NCBI GenBank assembly: GCA_014360645.1
Contig: JACIXD010000017.1
Location: 1-64,000 of the forward strand
DNA length: 64,000 nucleotides
DNA from: Actinomycetota bacterium
GTDB taxonomy: Bacteria > Actinomycetota > Geothermincolia > Geothermincolales > RBG-13-55-18
Direction of reading: 5' to 3'
In this document: one piece after another, positions 43,532 through 52,428 of the stretch
Layout of the letters: the number at the start of each line of letters is the position of its first letter
Numbering within the stretch: the stretch's first letter is position 1
Notes under the pieces: model-generated
Told to the model about the DNA's origin: nothing
The model's database searches: none
The model's input: only the letters and a program-made list of their open reading frames with translations
Translations under genes and position numbers: made by a program

Positions 43532-43624
43532 GGTGGAGGGCTTTCAAGGGCAGGCCGGCAGCAGGCCCGTCCGCCTCCGGCGGGCGGGCCATGCCGCCCC
43601 TCCCGTACTCGGAAAGGAGCGGTC

Positions 43625-44644
43625 TTGAGAAACGCCCTGCTCATGTTCGCCGGGCGCGCCCTGCGCCTCGTCACGCTGCTCGTCGCCTTGGTGCTGTTCT
43701 CCTGGCTGCTGATGAGCCGTTCCCCCATCGACCCGGTACAGGCCTATGTGGGGGCGGACATGAACCTGGTGAGCCAGGAGCAGAGGCAGCAGATCGAGGA
43801 GTACTGGGGGCTCAACGACCCCCTCCCCACACGCATGGCGCGCTGGTTCTCGGCCATCATGCACGGGGACTTCGGGACCTCCATGATCTACCGCCGTCCG
43901 GTGCTGGACGTTATCCGCGAGCGTTTCGCGGCCTCGCTGCTGCTCATGATGACCGCCTGGGCCTTGTCGGGGGCGATCGGCATGCTCTTGGGCCTGCTGG
44001 CGGGGGCAAGGAGCGGCGGCATGCTGGACCGCGGCGTGCGCTGGTACTGCTTCGTCATCGCCTCCACCCCCGCCTTCTGGCTGGCCATCCTCGTGCTCAT
44101 GGTCTTCGCCGTATGGCTGGGTTGGGCGCCCGTCGGCCTGGCGGTCCCCATAGGGGTGGAGGCCTCGCGGGTGTCCCTCTTCAGCCGTCTGCACCACCTC
44201 ATCCTGCCCGCCCTCACCCTGAGCATGCTGGGGGTGGCGAATATCACCCTCTTCACCCGGCAGAAGGTGGTTGAGGCCCTGAACAGCGAATACGCGCTTT
44301 TCGCGCGCGCCAAAGGGGAGAGCGAACGTTCGATCGTGCTGCGCCACGTGCCCCGCAATGTGGCACTTCCCGCCGTAACCCTGCTCTTCGCCTCCTTCTC
44401 GGAGCTCTTTGGCGGCTCGGTGCTGGTGGAGACGGTCTTCACCTACCCCGGCTTGGGACAGGCGACGGTGCAGTCGGCGCTGCGCGGGGACGTGCCTCTG
44501 CTGCTGGGGACGGTGATCTTCGGGGCGCTGTTCGTGTTCGCCGGCAACCTCCTGGCGGACGCCGTCTACCTGTTGATCGACCCCAGGATACGCGAGCTGA
44601 GACGCGTGGAGACCAGGGAGCTCTCCTATGAGCACGCGGAATAG
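43625..44644 (+). CDS. ABC transporter permease (DppB/NikB type)
   Basis: A 339-residue inner-membrane permease with a TTG start behind AAAGGAGCGG. One N-terminal membrane segment (TLLVALVLFSWLLMSRSPID) is followed by the hallmark periplasmic loop and five further segments, including FAASLLLMMTAWALSGAIGM and AFWLAILVLMVFAVWLGWAP. The ATPase-contact EAA-like loop reads EYALFARAKGESERSIVLRH, and the C-terminal part GSVLVETVFTYPGLGQATVQ is typical of the DppB/NikB group. It pairs with the DppC-type permease that follows. Confidence 0.9.
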   Translation: MRNALLMFAGRALRLVTLLVALVLFSWLLMSRSPIDPVQAYVGADMNLVSQEQRQQIEEYWGLNDPLPTRMARWFSAIMHGDFGTSMIYRRPVLDVIRERFAASLLLMMTAWALSGAIGMLLGLLAGARSGGMLDRGVRWYCFVIASTPAFWLAILVLMVFAVWLGWAPVGLAVPIGVEASRVSLFSRLHHLILPALTLSMLGVANITLFTRQKVVEALNSEYALFARAKGESERSIVLRHVPRNVALPAVTLLFASFSELFGGSVLVETVFTYPGLGQATVQSALRGDVPLLLGTVIFGALFVFAGNLLADAVYLLIDPRIRELRRVETRELSYEHAE

Positions 44645-45656
44645 GGCGGATACGGATGGGCAGGGCGGCAAGATGAAAGAAGGGCGATATCCTGCGGCTC
44701 GGGGTTCGAAGCCGCGGAACAAGATGCATACGAAGCGTCGCGGCGGGGGAGGTGGCGGACCACTTGCGGCCGCCTGGTCCCGGCTGCGGAACGAGGACGG
44801 CCAGGTCACCGTGGCGAGACCCGCCCTGCGCCTGCCGGCGCTCAACCGCAGGCAGCGCATGCTGCTGGGCACCTTCCTCCTCGCCGCCGTGATCGCCCTG
44901 GTGGTGATCTCCAGTTTCGCCATCAGCGACGCGCGCCTGGACACCGACCTGGATGCGCGGGACATCCCTCCCTCCCTGAGCCACCCCTTCGGCACAGACT
45001 GGCTGGGAAGAGACATGCTGGTGCGCACGGTGAAGGGCTTGACCTTAAGCCTGGGGGTGGGCTTTTTCGCCTCCGGATTCAGCGTGGCCATCGCTCTGGC
45101 GCTGGGGCTGCTCGCGGCTTCGGGGGTGAGGGCGGCGGACACGGCGGTCTCGTGGCTGGTGGACTTCTTCCTCGGCCTGCCCCACCTGGTGTTCCTCATC
45201 CTCATCGCCTTCGTCCTGGGGGGCGGTGTCCCGGGGGTGGTGATCGGAGTGGCGCTCACCCACTGGCCGAGCCTGGCGCGAGTGGTGCGCGCGGAGGTGA
45301 TACAGCTGCGCGCGGCGGAGTACATCCAAGCCTCGCCGCACTTCGGGCGATCGAGGTGGTGGATGGCCAGGAAGCACTTCCTGCCCCACCTGGTGCCGCA
45401 GCTCATCGTGGGCTTCGTGTTGCTCGTGCCCCACGCCATACTTCACGAGGCCTCCATAACCTTCCTGGGGTTCGGGCTTGCCCCGCACCGCCCGGCCGTA
45501 GGGATCATCCTCTCCGAGTCCATGCGTTACCTCTCGGCGGGAAAGTGGTGGCTGGCCTTCATGCCCGGACTCTCGCTGGTGGTGCTGGTGGGGGTCATCT
45601 TCGCGCTGGGCGACAACCTGCGCGCCCTGCTTGACCCCCACACCGCGCATGAATGA
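44628..45656 (+). CDS. ABC transporter permease (DppC/NikC type)
   Basis: A ~342-residue permease of the DppC/NikC class, overlapping the end of the previous gene by 17 bases. The N-terminal ~70 residues are charged and Gly-rich and may include a wrong start; an ATG at 44724 is a possible alternative. Then come SHPFGTDWLGRDMLVRTVKG, a family hallmark, and membrane helices with PHLVFLILIAFVLGGGVPGV. The EAA-like loop is AEYIQASPHFGRSRWWMARK. The C-terminus EASITFLGFGLAPHRPAVG is also typical. Confidence 0.88.
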   Translation: MSTRNRADTDGQGGKMKEGRYPAARGSKPRNKMHTKRRGGGGGGPLAAAWSRLRNEDGQVTVARPALRLPALNRRQRMLLGTFLLAAVIALVVISSFAISDARLDTDLDARDIPPSLSHPFGTDWLGRDMLVRTVKGLTLSLGVGFFASGFSVAIALALGLLAASGVRAADTAVSWLVDFFLGLPHLVFLILIAFVLGGGVPGVVIGVALTHWPSLARVVRAEVIQLRAAEYIQASPHFGRSRWWMARKHFLPHLVPQLIVGFVLLVPHAILHEASITFLGFGLAPHRPAVGIILSESMRYLSAGKWWLAFMPGLSLVVLVGVIFALGDNLRALLDPHTAHE

Positions 45657-45839
45657 TGGTAAATAATAGCATAATTCCCAAATACAGGAGATGACGGCGG
45701 TGAGCGGGGGGAAGGGAAACAGGACATCGCATGGAAGGAATTATCATTCTCCCGTCTATGGTGGAAGCGGGATGGCCGTGGCACCAGGGAGGGATACGCC
45801 CTCATGTCCGAGGAACCCCTGACAACAAAGGAGTAAGCG

Positions 45840-46871
45840 ATGGAACGGGCGCTGTCGGTTGACGGTCAGGAGACATATACAGGGTCGCGGAAAGCCGGCC
45901 CGGAATCCCGCGAGCGCGGGAAGGGCCGATCTCCACGCGAGAGACCTTCTCTCCTGGAGGTGAGGGAGCTCGCCGTCTCCTTCGTGCAGTACTCCAGAGG
46001 CCTGCGCCAGAGAACGGTATCCCCCATTGTGGACCTCAACCTCGTCGTGGATCGGGGAGAGGTGGTGGCGGTGGTGGGCGAGAGCGGTTCCGGCAAGAGC
46101 CTCCTCGCCCACTCCATCCTGGGCATCCTGCCCACCAACGCCCGCGTGAGCGGGGAGATCGTTTTCCACGGCAAGCCCCTCACCATGGAGAGGATAAGGG
46201 AGCTCCGGGGAAAAGAGATCGCCTTCGTGCCCCAGTCGGTGCAGTTCCTCAATCCCCTCATGCGCGTGGGGGCGCAGGTCCCCGTGAGGGGTAAGGACAG
46301 GCGCGAGCGTGAGGAGGGCCTGCGCGCCGCCTTCGAGCGCTACCGGCTACCCGCGGGGACGCAGAGGAAGTTCCCCTTTCAGCTCTCGGGGGGGATGGCG
46401 AGGCGCGTGCTGGTGGCCTCGGCCACCGTGGGCGGCGCCCGCCTCATCGTCGCCGACGAGCCCACTCCGGGGCTGGACGAGAGAGCGGCCGGGGAGGCCT
46501 TGGGGCACCTGCGTGAGCTGGCCGATGAGGGGCGGGCGGTGATGCTCATCACCCACGACCTGGAACAGGCGCTGGGCATGTCCGACCGCGTGGCCGTGTT
46601 CTACGCCGGGACCACCCTGGAGGAAGCACGTGCGAGCGAATTCCATGGGAAGGGAACGGAACTGAGACACCCCTATACCCGGGCCTTGTGGATGGCTCTG
46701 CCCTCGAACGGCTTTGATGCCGTGCCCGGCAACCAGCCCACGCCGGACAGGCTTCCCGCAGGATGCCTCTATTCTCCGCGTTGCGAGATGGCGACGGAAG
46801 TCTGTTTCATCGAGAGGCCGGCCAAGCGTGAACTGCGCGGTGGATGGGTGAGGTGCCACCATGCCGCTTGA
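45840..46871 (+). CDS. ABC transporter ATPase (DppD/NikD type)
   Basis: A 343-residue ATPase. Walker A VGESGSGKSLLAHS, the Q-loop AFVPQS, signature LSGGMARRV, and Walker B LIVADEPTPGLDE are all visible, and HDLEQA follows at the H-loop. The C-terminal extension ends with the Cys cluster LYSPRCEMATEVCFIERP, the oligopeptide/dipeptide ABC C-terminal region. AAGGAG lies 6 bases before the ATG. The signature reads LSGGMARR instead of the usual LSGGMRQR. The 180 bases before the gene hold no obvious feature. Confidence 0.9.
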   Translation: MERALSVDGQETYTGSRKAGPESRERGKGRSPRERPSLLEVRELAVSFVQYSRGLRQRTVSPIVDLNLVVDRGEVVAVVGESGSGKSLLAHSILGILPTNARVSGEIVFHGKPLTMERIRELRGKEIAFVPQSVQFLNPLMRVGAQVPVRGKDRREREEGLRAAFERYRLPAGTQRKFPFQLSGGMARRVLVASATVGGARLIVADEPTPGLDERAAGEALGHLRELADEGRAVMLITHDLEQALGMSDRVAVFYAGTTLEEARASEFHGKGTELRHPYTRALWMALPSNGFDAVPGNQPTPDRLPAGCLYSPRCEMATEVCFIERPAKRELRGGWVRCHHAA

Positions 46872-47520
46872 AGCCAGGAAGGTCTCGTACCGCTACGGGC
46901 GCGGGGATTGGGTGCTGCGCGGGGCCTCGCTCTCCGTGTCTCCGGGCGAGGTGGTGGGGCTGAGGGGCGAGAGCGGGTCGGGAAAGACCACCTTCGCGCG
47001 CATCATCGCCGGGTATCTACATCCCCAGGAGGGAGCGGTTCTGCTCGACGGGAAGCCGTTGCCTCGCGGCTGCTACAACCCCGTGCAGCTCATGCACCAG
47101 CATCCCGAAAGGGCGGTCAACCCCCGCTGGCGCATGCGCGATACCCTCAATGAGGCGTGGGAGGTGGACGAGGTCACCCTCGAGGAGCTGGGCGTCGAGA
47201 CCTCCTGGCTCGGGCGCTGGCCCAACGAGCTTTCAGGAGGGGAGCTGCAGAGGATATGCCTGGCGCGTGCCCTGGGCCCGGAGACGCGCTTCCTCATCGC
47301 CGACGAGATCACCACCATGCTGGACGCCGTGACCCAGGCCCAGATCTGGAGGGCCATACTGGCGAGGGTGAAGGAGAGGGGGTTGGGGGTGCTGGCGGTG
47401 AGCCACGACGCTTCCCTCCTGGAGCGGGTGGCGGACCGTGTGGTGGTTGTGGAGGAGATGATGGTGCAGCCCACCGAGACTCGGCCTGGCGATGCGGGCG
47501 AACGGCTTTCGGCTGGTTAA
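46861..47520 (+). CDS. ABC transporter ATPase (DppF/NikE type, short)
   Basis: A 219-residue ATPase overlapping the previous gene by 11 bases. Walker A GESGSGKTTFAR, signature LSGGELQR and Walker B FLIADEITTMLD are complete, and SHDASL is the H-loop. The protein lacks the C-terminal oligopeptide-ABC region found in the usual longer family members, so it ends shortly after the core. The pair with the preceding ATPase would form the NikDE- or DppDF-like dimer. Confidence 0.88.
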   Translation: MPLEARKVSYRYGRGDWVLRGASLSVSPGEVVGLRGESGSGKTTFARIIAGYLHPQEGAVLLDGKPLPRGCYNPVQLMHQHPERAVNPRWRMRDTLNEAWEVDEVTLEELGVETSWLGRWPNELSGGELQRICLARALGPETRFLIADEITTMLDAVTQAQIWRAILARVKERGLGVLAVSHDASLLERVADRVVVVEEMMVQPTETRPGDAGERLSAG

Positions 47521-47574
47521 AGCCAAGGACGGGAGGCGCGCTCTTCCCGCCGCGGGACCGCCGCACGCGGCACC

Positions 47575-48498
47575 CTACGTGATCTCGCGGGCATGTTTGC
47601 GGAAGAAGTCCCGCTTGCCTTTCATGAACTCCGTGAAGGCCCTGGCAGGCGGGCTCAGGGGACGATCCCTGTGCCACACCATGTTGAAATACCGCCTCGC
47701 GCGCAGGCCGGTGACGTTGATGATGGCTATACGCCCTTCCGCCAGGGGTCCGGCGATCGCCCAGGCCGAGACGAGGGAGATGCCCGCGCCGGATTCCACG
47801 GCTGAGATCACCGAGCTGGTGCTGCCGAGCTCCATCTCCACCGACAGGCGCGCAGTGTCCAACCCCGCGTCCTGCAGGGCTTTCAGCATGAGCTCCCTGG
47901 TGCCGGAGCCCTCCTCCCTGAGGATGAAGCGCTCGCCCTGCAGGCGCGCCGGGCGGACGTAGCGTTTGTTCGCCAGAGGGTGCGCGGGAGGGCAGATGAC
48001 GCGCAGCTCGTCGGGGCAGAAGGGGACCAGTTCCAGATCGTCCCGGCTCGGGCTGCTCCCTATGAAGCCGAACTCGAAGGCGCCGGAGAGCACCGCCGCC
48101 GTCACCTTGGAGCTGTCCATGATCTCCAGCACCGGCTCGATGCCGGGGTGTTTTGCCCTCAGGTCGGACAACACCAGGGGCAGCACATATTCCCCGGGGA
48201 TGTTGCTGCTGGCGATGCGCAGTCTCCCCGCCTCGCCCTCCTTCGCCTGCGTGAGGGCCGCGAACATCCTCTCCTCGGCTTCCACCACCTCCCGCGCATG
48301 CTCCAGGAACACCTTCCCGGGTTCCGTGGGGACATAGCTGTTGCCGCGGCGCTGGAAGAGCCGCGTCCCGAGGTCGCCCTCCATCTTCTTCACCGTGAGG
48401 CTGATGGCGGGCTGGGTGATGCCCAGCCGCGAGGCCGCCTCGCTGAAGCTGCCGGTTTCCGCCAGGGCTATGAGCTGTCTCAGGCTGTCGGTGTTCAA
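47575..48498 (-). CDS. LysR-family regulator
   Basis: A 307-residue regulator with an N-terminal winged helix-turn-helix (LIALAETGSFSEAASRLGIT then QPAISLTVKKMEGDLGTRLF) and a C-terminal substrate-binding domain (LRIASSNIPGEYVLPLVLSD). The start at TTG 48498 has GGAGG 8 bases upstream, so the in-frame ATG at 48543 is less likely. It resembles the CysB/CysL-type subgroup in the text of its effector domain. It converges on the ABC operon and is probably autoregulated through the box at 48551-48565. Its target is not known. Confidence 0.85.
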   Translation of the reverse strand: MNTDSLRQLIALAETGSFSEAASRLGITQPAISLTVKKMEGDLGTRLFQRRGNSYVPTEPGKVFLEHAREVVEAEERMFAALTQAKEGEAGRLRIASSNIPGEYVLPLVLSDLRAKHPGIEPVLEIMDSSKVTAAVLSGAFEFGFIGSSPSRDDLELVPFCPDELRVICPPAHPLANKRYVRPARLQGERFILREEGSGTRELMLKALQDAGLDTARLSVEMELGSTSSVISAVESGAGISLVSAWAIAGPLAEGRIAIINVTGLRARRYFNMVWHRDRPLSPPARAFTEFMKGKRDFFRKHAREIT

Positions 48499-48867
48499 AC
48501 GCGTTTCCTCCCGCCGCCTCCCCGGGTGTTGCAGGTGCCGCATCTTGATTATAAGTGATGTTTATTCCATTCCGCGACAGGAAAATGGGATACCGGAGGG
48601 CGCCCCCCGGGTTCCCGCCCGGATGAAGGCAGGGCCATCCCTCCCTCGAGATCCGCGAGCCTCAGAACACCAGGTCCCCGGCCCCCCATGGACGATAAGC
48701 CTGACCGGGCGCCCGGGAGGACGGCCGCCTCCGGGCGGGGCGTTCGCCCGCGGCGCCGTCTTGCGTTACGGGACCGCAGGCCCGTCTGGTATCCTTTAGG
48801 CAGGACCTGTGGCAGGACGCGCGGACCCGGGTGCCCTTTATCCGGAGGGCGGAAGGAGTGTGGGACC
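48499..48867. other. Intergenic region between LysR and ABC exporter genes
   Basis: This divergent region holds the LysR-type box at 48551-48565 and an ATTATA (TATAAT on the minus strand, 48548-48553). No other gene or repeat was seen in it. Confidence 0.4.
48551..48565. promoter_or_regulatory. LysR-type T-N11-A operator
   Basis: ATAAGTGATGTTTAT is an interrupted palindrome with T-N11-A spacing, about 50 bases before the LysR start codon. It overlaps the reverse-strand TATAAT. Autoregulation is likely. Confidence 0.45.
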
Positions 48868-49731
48868 TTGGGGGACGAAGTACGCATCTCGGCCGAAGGC
48901 ATCGCCTACTCTTACGGTGACCGCCTGGCGGTGGACCATATCTCCTTCCAGGTAAGGGCGGGCGAGGTTCTGGGCTTCCTGGGCCCCAACGGCGCCGGAA
49001 AGACCACCACCCTCAAGATGCTGGTGGGCCTGCTGGTGCCGCAGGCGGGCAGGGTGAGCATCCTGGGCAGGGACATGGTGAGGGAAAGGGAGGCGGTCCA
49101 GGCGCGCATAGGGGTGTGTTTCGAGGAGAAGAGCCTCTACGAGGACATGTCCGCCGCCGCCAACCTGCGCTTCTTCGCCTCTCTCTTCGGCATCCGGCGC
49201 CCGGACATAGCGGGCCTGCTGGAGAGGGTGGGCCTGTCCGCGGAACGCAGGGATCGCGTGGCTAATTTTTCCAAGGGAATGAAGCAGCGCCTCATGGTGG
49301 CCAGGGCCCTGGTCAACCAGCCTGAGGTGCTCTTTCTGGACGAGCCCACCGACGGGCTGGACCCCGTCTCGTCGGAGGCCATCCGCGGAGTGATCATGGA
49401 GGAGAGGACGCGGGGGGTCTCGGTGTTCCTCACCACCCACGACATGATGGAGGCGGACAAGCTCTCTGATAGAGTGGCTTTCATACACGACGGCAGGATA
49501 GCGGCTTACGACACCCCCGAGAACCTCAAGCACGCCTACGGAAAGAGGGTGCTCAAGGTCCGCTACCGCGCGGATGGAAGCGCGGCAGAGGAGGAGATCC
49601 CACTGGACGACCGCGCCGCGGCGGGTCGGGTACAGGAGATCCTCTCCACGCATGAGGTGATCGACATGCATACCGAGGAAGCGACCCTCGAGGACATCTT
49701 CATCCGACTGACGGGCAGGAAGCTGGATTGA
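48868..49731 (+). CDS. ABC-2 exporter ATPase
   Basis: A 287-residue ATPase. Walker A GPNGAGKTTTLKM, signature FSKGMKQRLM and Walker B VLFLDEPTDGLDP lie in the expected order, and TTHDMM is the H-loop. The C-terminal ~80 residues are the DUF4162-type tail of drug and antibiotic exporters. The TTG start at 48868 has GGAAGGAG upstream. The longer in-frame extension upstream is rich in Arg and Pro and is not coding. Two permeases follow on the same strand, so it drives an efflux complex. Confidence 0.88.
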   Translation: MGDEVRISAEGIAYSYGDRLAVDHISFQVRAGEVLGFLGPNGAGKTTTLKMLVGLLVPQAGRVSILGRDMVREREAVQARIGVCFEEKSLYEDMSAAANLRFFASLFGIRRPDIAGLLERVGLSAERRDRVANFSKGMKQRLMVARALVNQPEVLFLDEPTDGLDPVSSEAIRGVIMEERTRGVSVFLTTHDMMEADKLSDRVAFIHDGRIAAYDTPENLKHAYGKRVLKVRYRADGSAAEEEIPLDDRAAAGRVQEILSTHEVIDMHTEEATLEDIFIRLTGRKLD

Positions 49732-49873
49732 GAGATAGGGGTAGGCCGCGCGGCCGAGGTACCCCGGGCTCTCCGGCAGGAAGCCGCGAGGGCATGGCCG
49801 CGAAAGCCTGATGCCGGGCGCCGGACCCGTGCCTGTAGGGGGAAGCCGCGAGGGAAACCGTGGTGGTGAGCCG

Positions 49874-50965
49874 ATGGCGAGGATACTGTCGATAGCGAAG
49901 AAGGACCTGGGGCACATAGTGCGCAACCGCTTCCTGGCGGTCATCTCCCTGCTGGTCATCGTGGTTTTTGGCGTCATGTTCCATCTGCTGCCCTCCCGCG
50001 TGGACGAGACCTTCAGGATGGGCTTCTACCTGGAGGTCGCTGAAGGGGCGGAGGAGGCCTTCGGTCTCGAGGTCGGCAGGGAGGCGGTGACGTCGAGGCT
50101 CGAGGAAGCGGGCGGAGAGGGCGCGGAGGAGGGACTGGAGCTGGTGTGGGCGGAGTCCGCGGCCGAGCTCAGGGAGATGGTGCAGGAGGGGAAGGTGAGC
50201 GCCGGCATATCCCTGGTCATCGCCGGCGGGGAGCCGGAGGTCTCGCTCTACGTCGCTTCCGACGCGCCCCGGGAGGTATCGGAAGCGGGAGAGGCGATAG
50301 CGCGGGAGGTGGGCTATGCCCTGGTCGGCTACCGCCTGCCCGCGGACTTCAAGGCCGTGGTGCTGGGCCCGGACATGCTGGGGAGGCAGATCCCCATGCG
50401 CGACAGGCTGCGGGTGGTCCTCCTGGCCTTCGTCTTCCTCCTCGAGATCTACAGCCTGGGCAACCTGGTCATGGAGGAAGTGCAGAAGAGGACCGCGCAG
50501 GCGGTCCTGGTCACCCCGGTCACCCTGGGCGAGTTCATATCCGCCAAGGCGGTCACGGGCATAGCCTTCACCTTCTGCCAGGCCCTGCTCCTGGCCCTGC
50601 TCCTGCGGGCGATGCCGGGGGACGTCTGGGCGGCGGTGCTGGTCTTCCTGTTCATGGGCGCGGCCATGATGGTGGGGATGGCCTTTATCATCGGCGCGGC
50701 GAGCAGGGATTTCATCACCATGGCCATGATCTCCCTGCTCCCCATGGTGGTGCTGGTGATCCCGGGGTTCCTGGCCGTGTTCCCGGGCTTCGACCCGCCG
50801 GTGGCCAAGGCCATTCCCACCTACTGGCTGGTGAAGCCGCTGGACGGCATGTTGAACTACGGGCTGGGGATCTCCGATTACCTGTCCTCCCTGCTGTGGC
50901 TGGCGCTGTTCACCGCGGGGTTCTTCGTCCTGGGCTTCGCGATCCTGAAGAGGAGGCTGGTATGA
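49874..50965 (+). CDS. ABC-2 exporter permease 1
   Basis: A 363-residue ABC-2 type permease. An N-terminal membrane helix (FLAVISLLVIVVFGVMFHLL) is followed by a ~140-residue extracellular loop, then five helices at the C-terminus, such as VVLLAFVFLLEIYSLGNLVM and AMISLLPMVVLVIPGFLAVF. The sequence KRTAQAVLVTPVTLGEFISA is the cytoplasmic coupling region. The next permease has the same layout and a matching KTLAALLVTPVTLSEIMLA segment, so the two likely form a heterodimer. The ATG at 49874 was preferred over longer in-frame starts. Confidence 0.85.
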   Translation: MARILSIAKKDLGHIVRNRFLAVISLLVIVVFGVMFHLLPSRVDETFRMGFYLEVAEGAEEAFGLEVGREAVTSRLEEAGGEGAEEGLELVWAESAAELREMVQEGKVSAGISLVIAGGEPEVSLYVASDAPREVSEAGEAIAREVGYALVGYRLPADFKAVVLGPDMLGRQIPMRDRLRVVLLAFVFLLEIYSLGNLVMEEVQKRTAQAVLVTPVTLGEFISAKAVTGIAFTFCQALLLALLLRAMPGDVWAAVLVFLFMGAAMMVGMAFIIGAASRDFITMAMISLLPMVVLVIPGFLAVFPGFDPPVAKAIPTYWLVKPLDGMLNYGLGISDYLSSLLWLALFTAGFFVLGFAILKRRLV

Positions 50966-51056
50966 GCATGCCGGCGGCGTGCGGCGGGGTAGAAAGGCGC
51001 GGCGGGAGAGCCGGGGAGGTCGTGGGGAGCCGCGGGAACGCCGGGAGGTGGCGGAG

Positions 51057-52106
51057 ATGAGCGCCCGCAGGATCGCCGCCATGATGAGGAAGAGCATGAA
51101 CCCGCGCAACCCCTATATAATCTTCGCGCTGCTGGGCCCGCTGATCTACGCCGCCGTGTTCCAGCTCGTCTTCAGCATCTGGGAGACCAGGCCGAGGGTC
51201 GCCGTGTACGAGGAGGGAGACGCGGCGGTCACGCGTGAGCTGGAGGCCGTGGAGGCCGTGGACGCCCTGGTCGTGGACTCGCCCGAGGAAGTAAAGCGGG
51301 CGGTCGAGAGCAAGCGGGCGGACGCGGGCGTGGTCCTGGACGGCGGGGCGAAGGAGAAGGTCTTCGCGGGGGAGAGGACGCCCGTGGAACTGTACATCGG
51401 CGGCGAGAGCCTGGCGAAGAACAGGGTCATCGCCACCGCCGCCATCACCGCCGCCCTGCGCGCCGTTTCCCCGGGGGTGCCGCGGGTGGACTTCGAGGTG
51501 ATCAGGCTGGGTGAGGAGAAGGCCCTCTCCGCCATGGAGATATTCCTCCCCTTTGTGGTCATCTATGTCATCCTCCTCGGAGGCCTCATGCTCACCTCCT
51601 CGTCCTTGGTGAACGAGAAGGAACGCAAGACCCTGGCGGCCCTCCTGGTCACCCCGGTGACCTTGTCAGAGATAATGCTGGCTTTCGGCGCCGTGGGGGT
51701 GACGGTATCCCTGGTCATGGGGGCGGTGCTGGTCCTCCTCACCACGGGGCTTTCCCAGCCGGCGCTCATGTTGACGGTGTTCGTGCTGGGATCGCTGCTG
51801 GCGGCGGAATGGGGGCTGCTGCTGGGCTTCCTCTCCCGTGACCAGACCACGCTGGTGGCCTACATAAAGGCCTTCGGCATCTTCCTCATCGCTCCCGCCC
51901 TGTTCATCGTCAACCCGAGCTGGCCGCAATGGATCGCGAAGATTTTCCCCACCTACTATATCGCCAATCCCATCTTCCGCGCGGCCATCTACGGCGAGGG
52001 ATGGCGAGAGGTGGGGTGGCAGGTACTGGTGCTTCTCGGACTGACCCTGCTCTTTCTGTTCCCCCTGACGGCCTTCGAACGGGGTCAGATCTTCGATCTT
52101 CGATAA
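51057..52106 (+). CDS. ABC-2 exporter permease 2 with element-derived C-terminus
   Basis: A 349-residue ABC-2 permease with the same plan: one N-terminal helix (IFALLGPLIYAAVFQLVFSI), a soluble loop of ~140 residues, and five to six C-terminal helices (EIFLPFVVIYVILLGGLMLT, SLVMGAVLVLLTTGLSQPAL, VLVLLGLTLLFLFPLTAF). GGAGGTGGCGGAG precedes the ATG. The last codons, ERGQIFDLR and the stop, lie inside the GGGGTCAG element that begins at 52081, so the native C-terminal residues appear to have been replaced. Function is probably kept, because the last helix is complete. Confidence 0.85.
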   Translation: MSARRIAAMMRKSMNPRNPYIIFALLGPLIYAAVFQLVFSIWETRPRVAVYEEGDAAVTRELEAVEAVDALVVDSPEEVKRAVESKRADAGVVLDGGAKEKVFAGERTPVELYIGGESLAKNRVIATAAITAALRAVSPGVPRVDFEVIRLGEEKALSAMEIFLPFVVIYVILLGGLMLTSSSLVNEKERKTLAALLVTPVTLSEIMLAFGAVGVTVSLVMGAVLVLLTTGLSQPALMLTVFVLGSLLAAEWGLLLGFLSRDQTTLVAYIKAFGIFLIAPALFIVNPSWPQWIAKIFPTYYIANPIFRAAIYGEGWREVGWQVLVLLGLTLLFLFPLTAFERGQIFDLR

Positions 52107-52334
52107 TCGAACGGGGTCAGATCTTCGGGGCCACATCTTTTCGATCTTCGGTTGTCGCGGTTCGAGGCATTCCCACCCGGTTTTCGGAGTCATATACCGC
52201 CACTGGGTGCGGGGCGAACGTGGAGTTGTCGCGGTTCGAGGCATTCCCACCCGGTTTTCAAGCGCTACCGAAGATCGAAGACCCTAATCGTGTAAATAAG
52301 TCGATTCGCCGTCGAAGATCGAAGATCTGACCCC
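52081..52334. mobile_element. Miniature element with 22-bp terminal inverted repeats
   Basis: GGGGTCAGATCTTCG at 52081 extends to 22 bases (52081-52102) and is perfectly inverted at 52313-52334. A further partial copy of the left end lies at 52113-52130, and another GAAGATCGAAGA lies near 52270. Inside, a 34-bp direct repeat (52151-52184 and 52225-52258) encloses a 40-base insert. The element has no gene. Copy A at 36223 and an end at 39535 belong to the same family. Confidence 0.75.
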
Positions 52335-52428
52335 ATTGACCGGGGCGGGGGGCGATGTTAACCTAACGGTGTTTGATTAAATACCGGGGGGAGGGCTCGG
52401 CTCTATCTGTACGGTGGAGGAGGTACCC

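Noticed and set aside
43544-45439. Long minus-strand open frame across the permease genes
   Set aside because: It is a high-GC shadow of two clear permeases on the other strand.
41894-47520. Nickel transporter NikABCDE
   Set aside because: The genes fit the whole Opp/Dpp/Nik family; nothing in the sequence fixes nickel as substrate.
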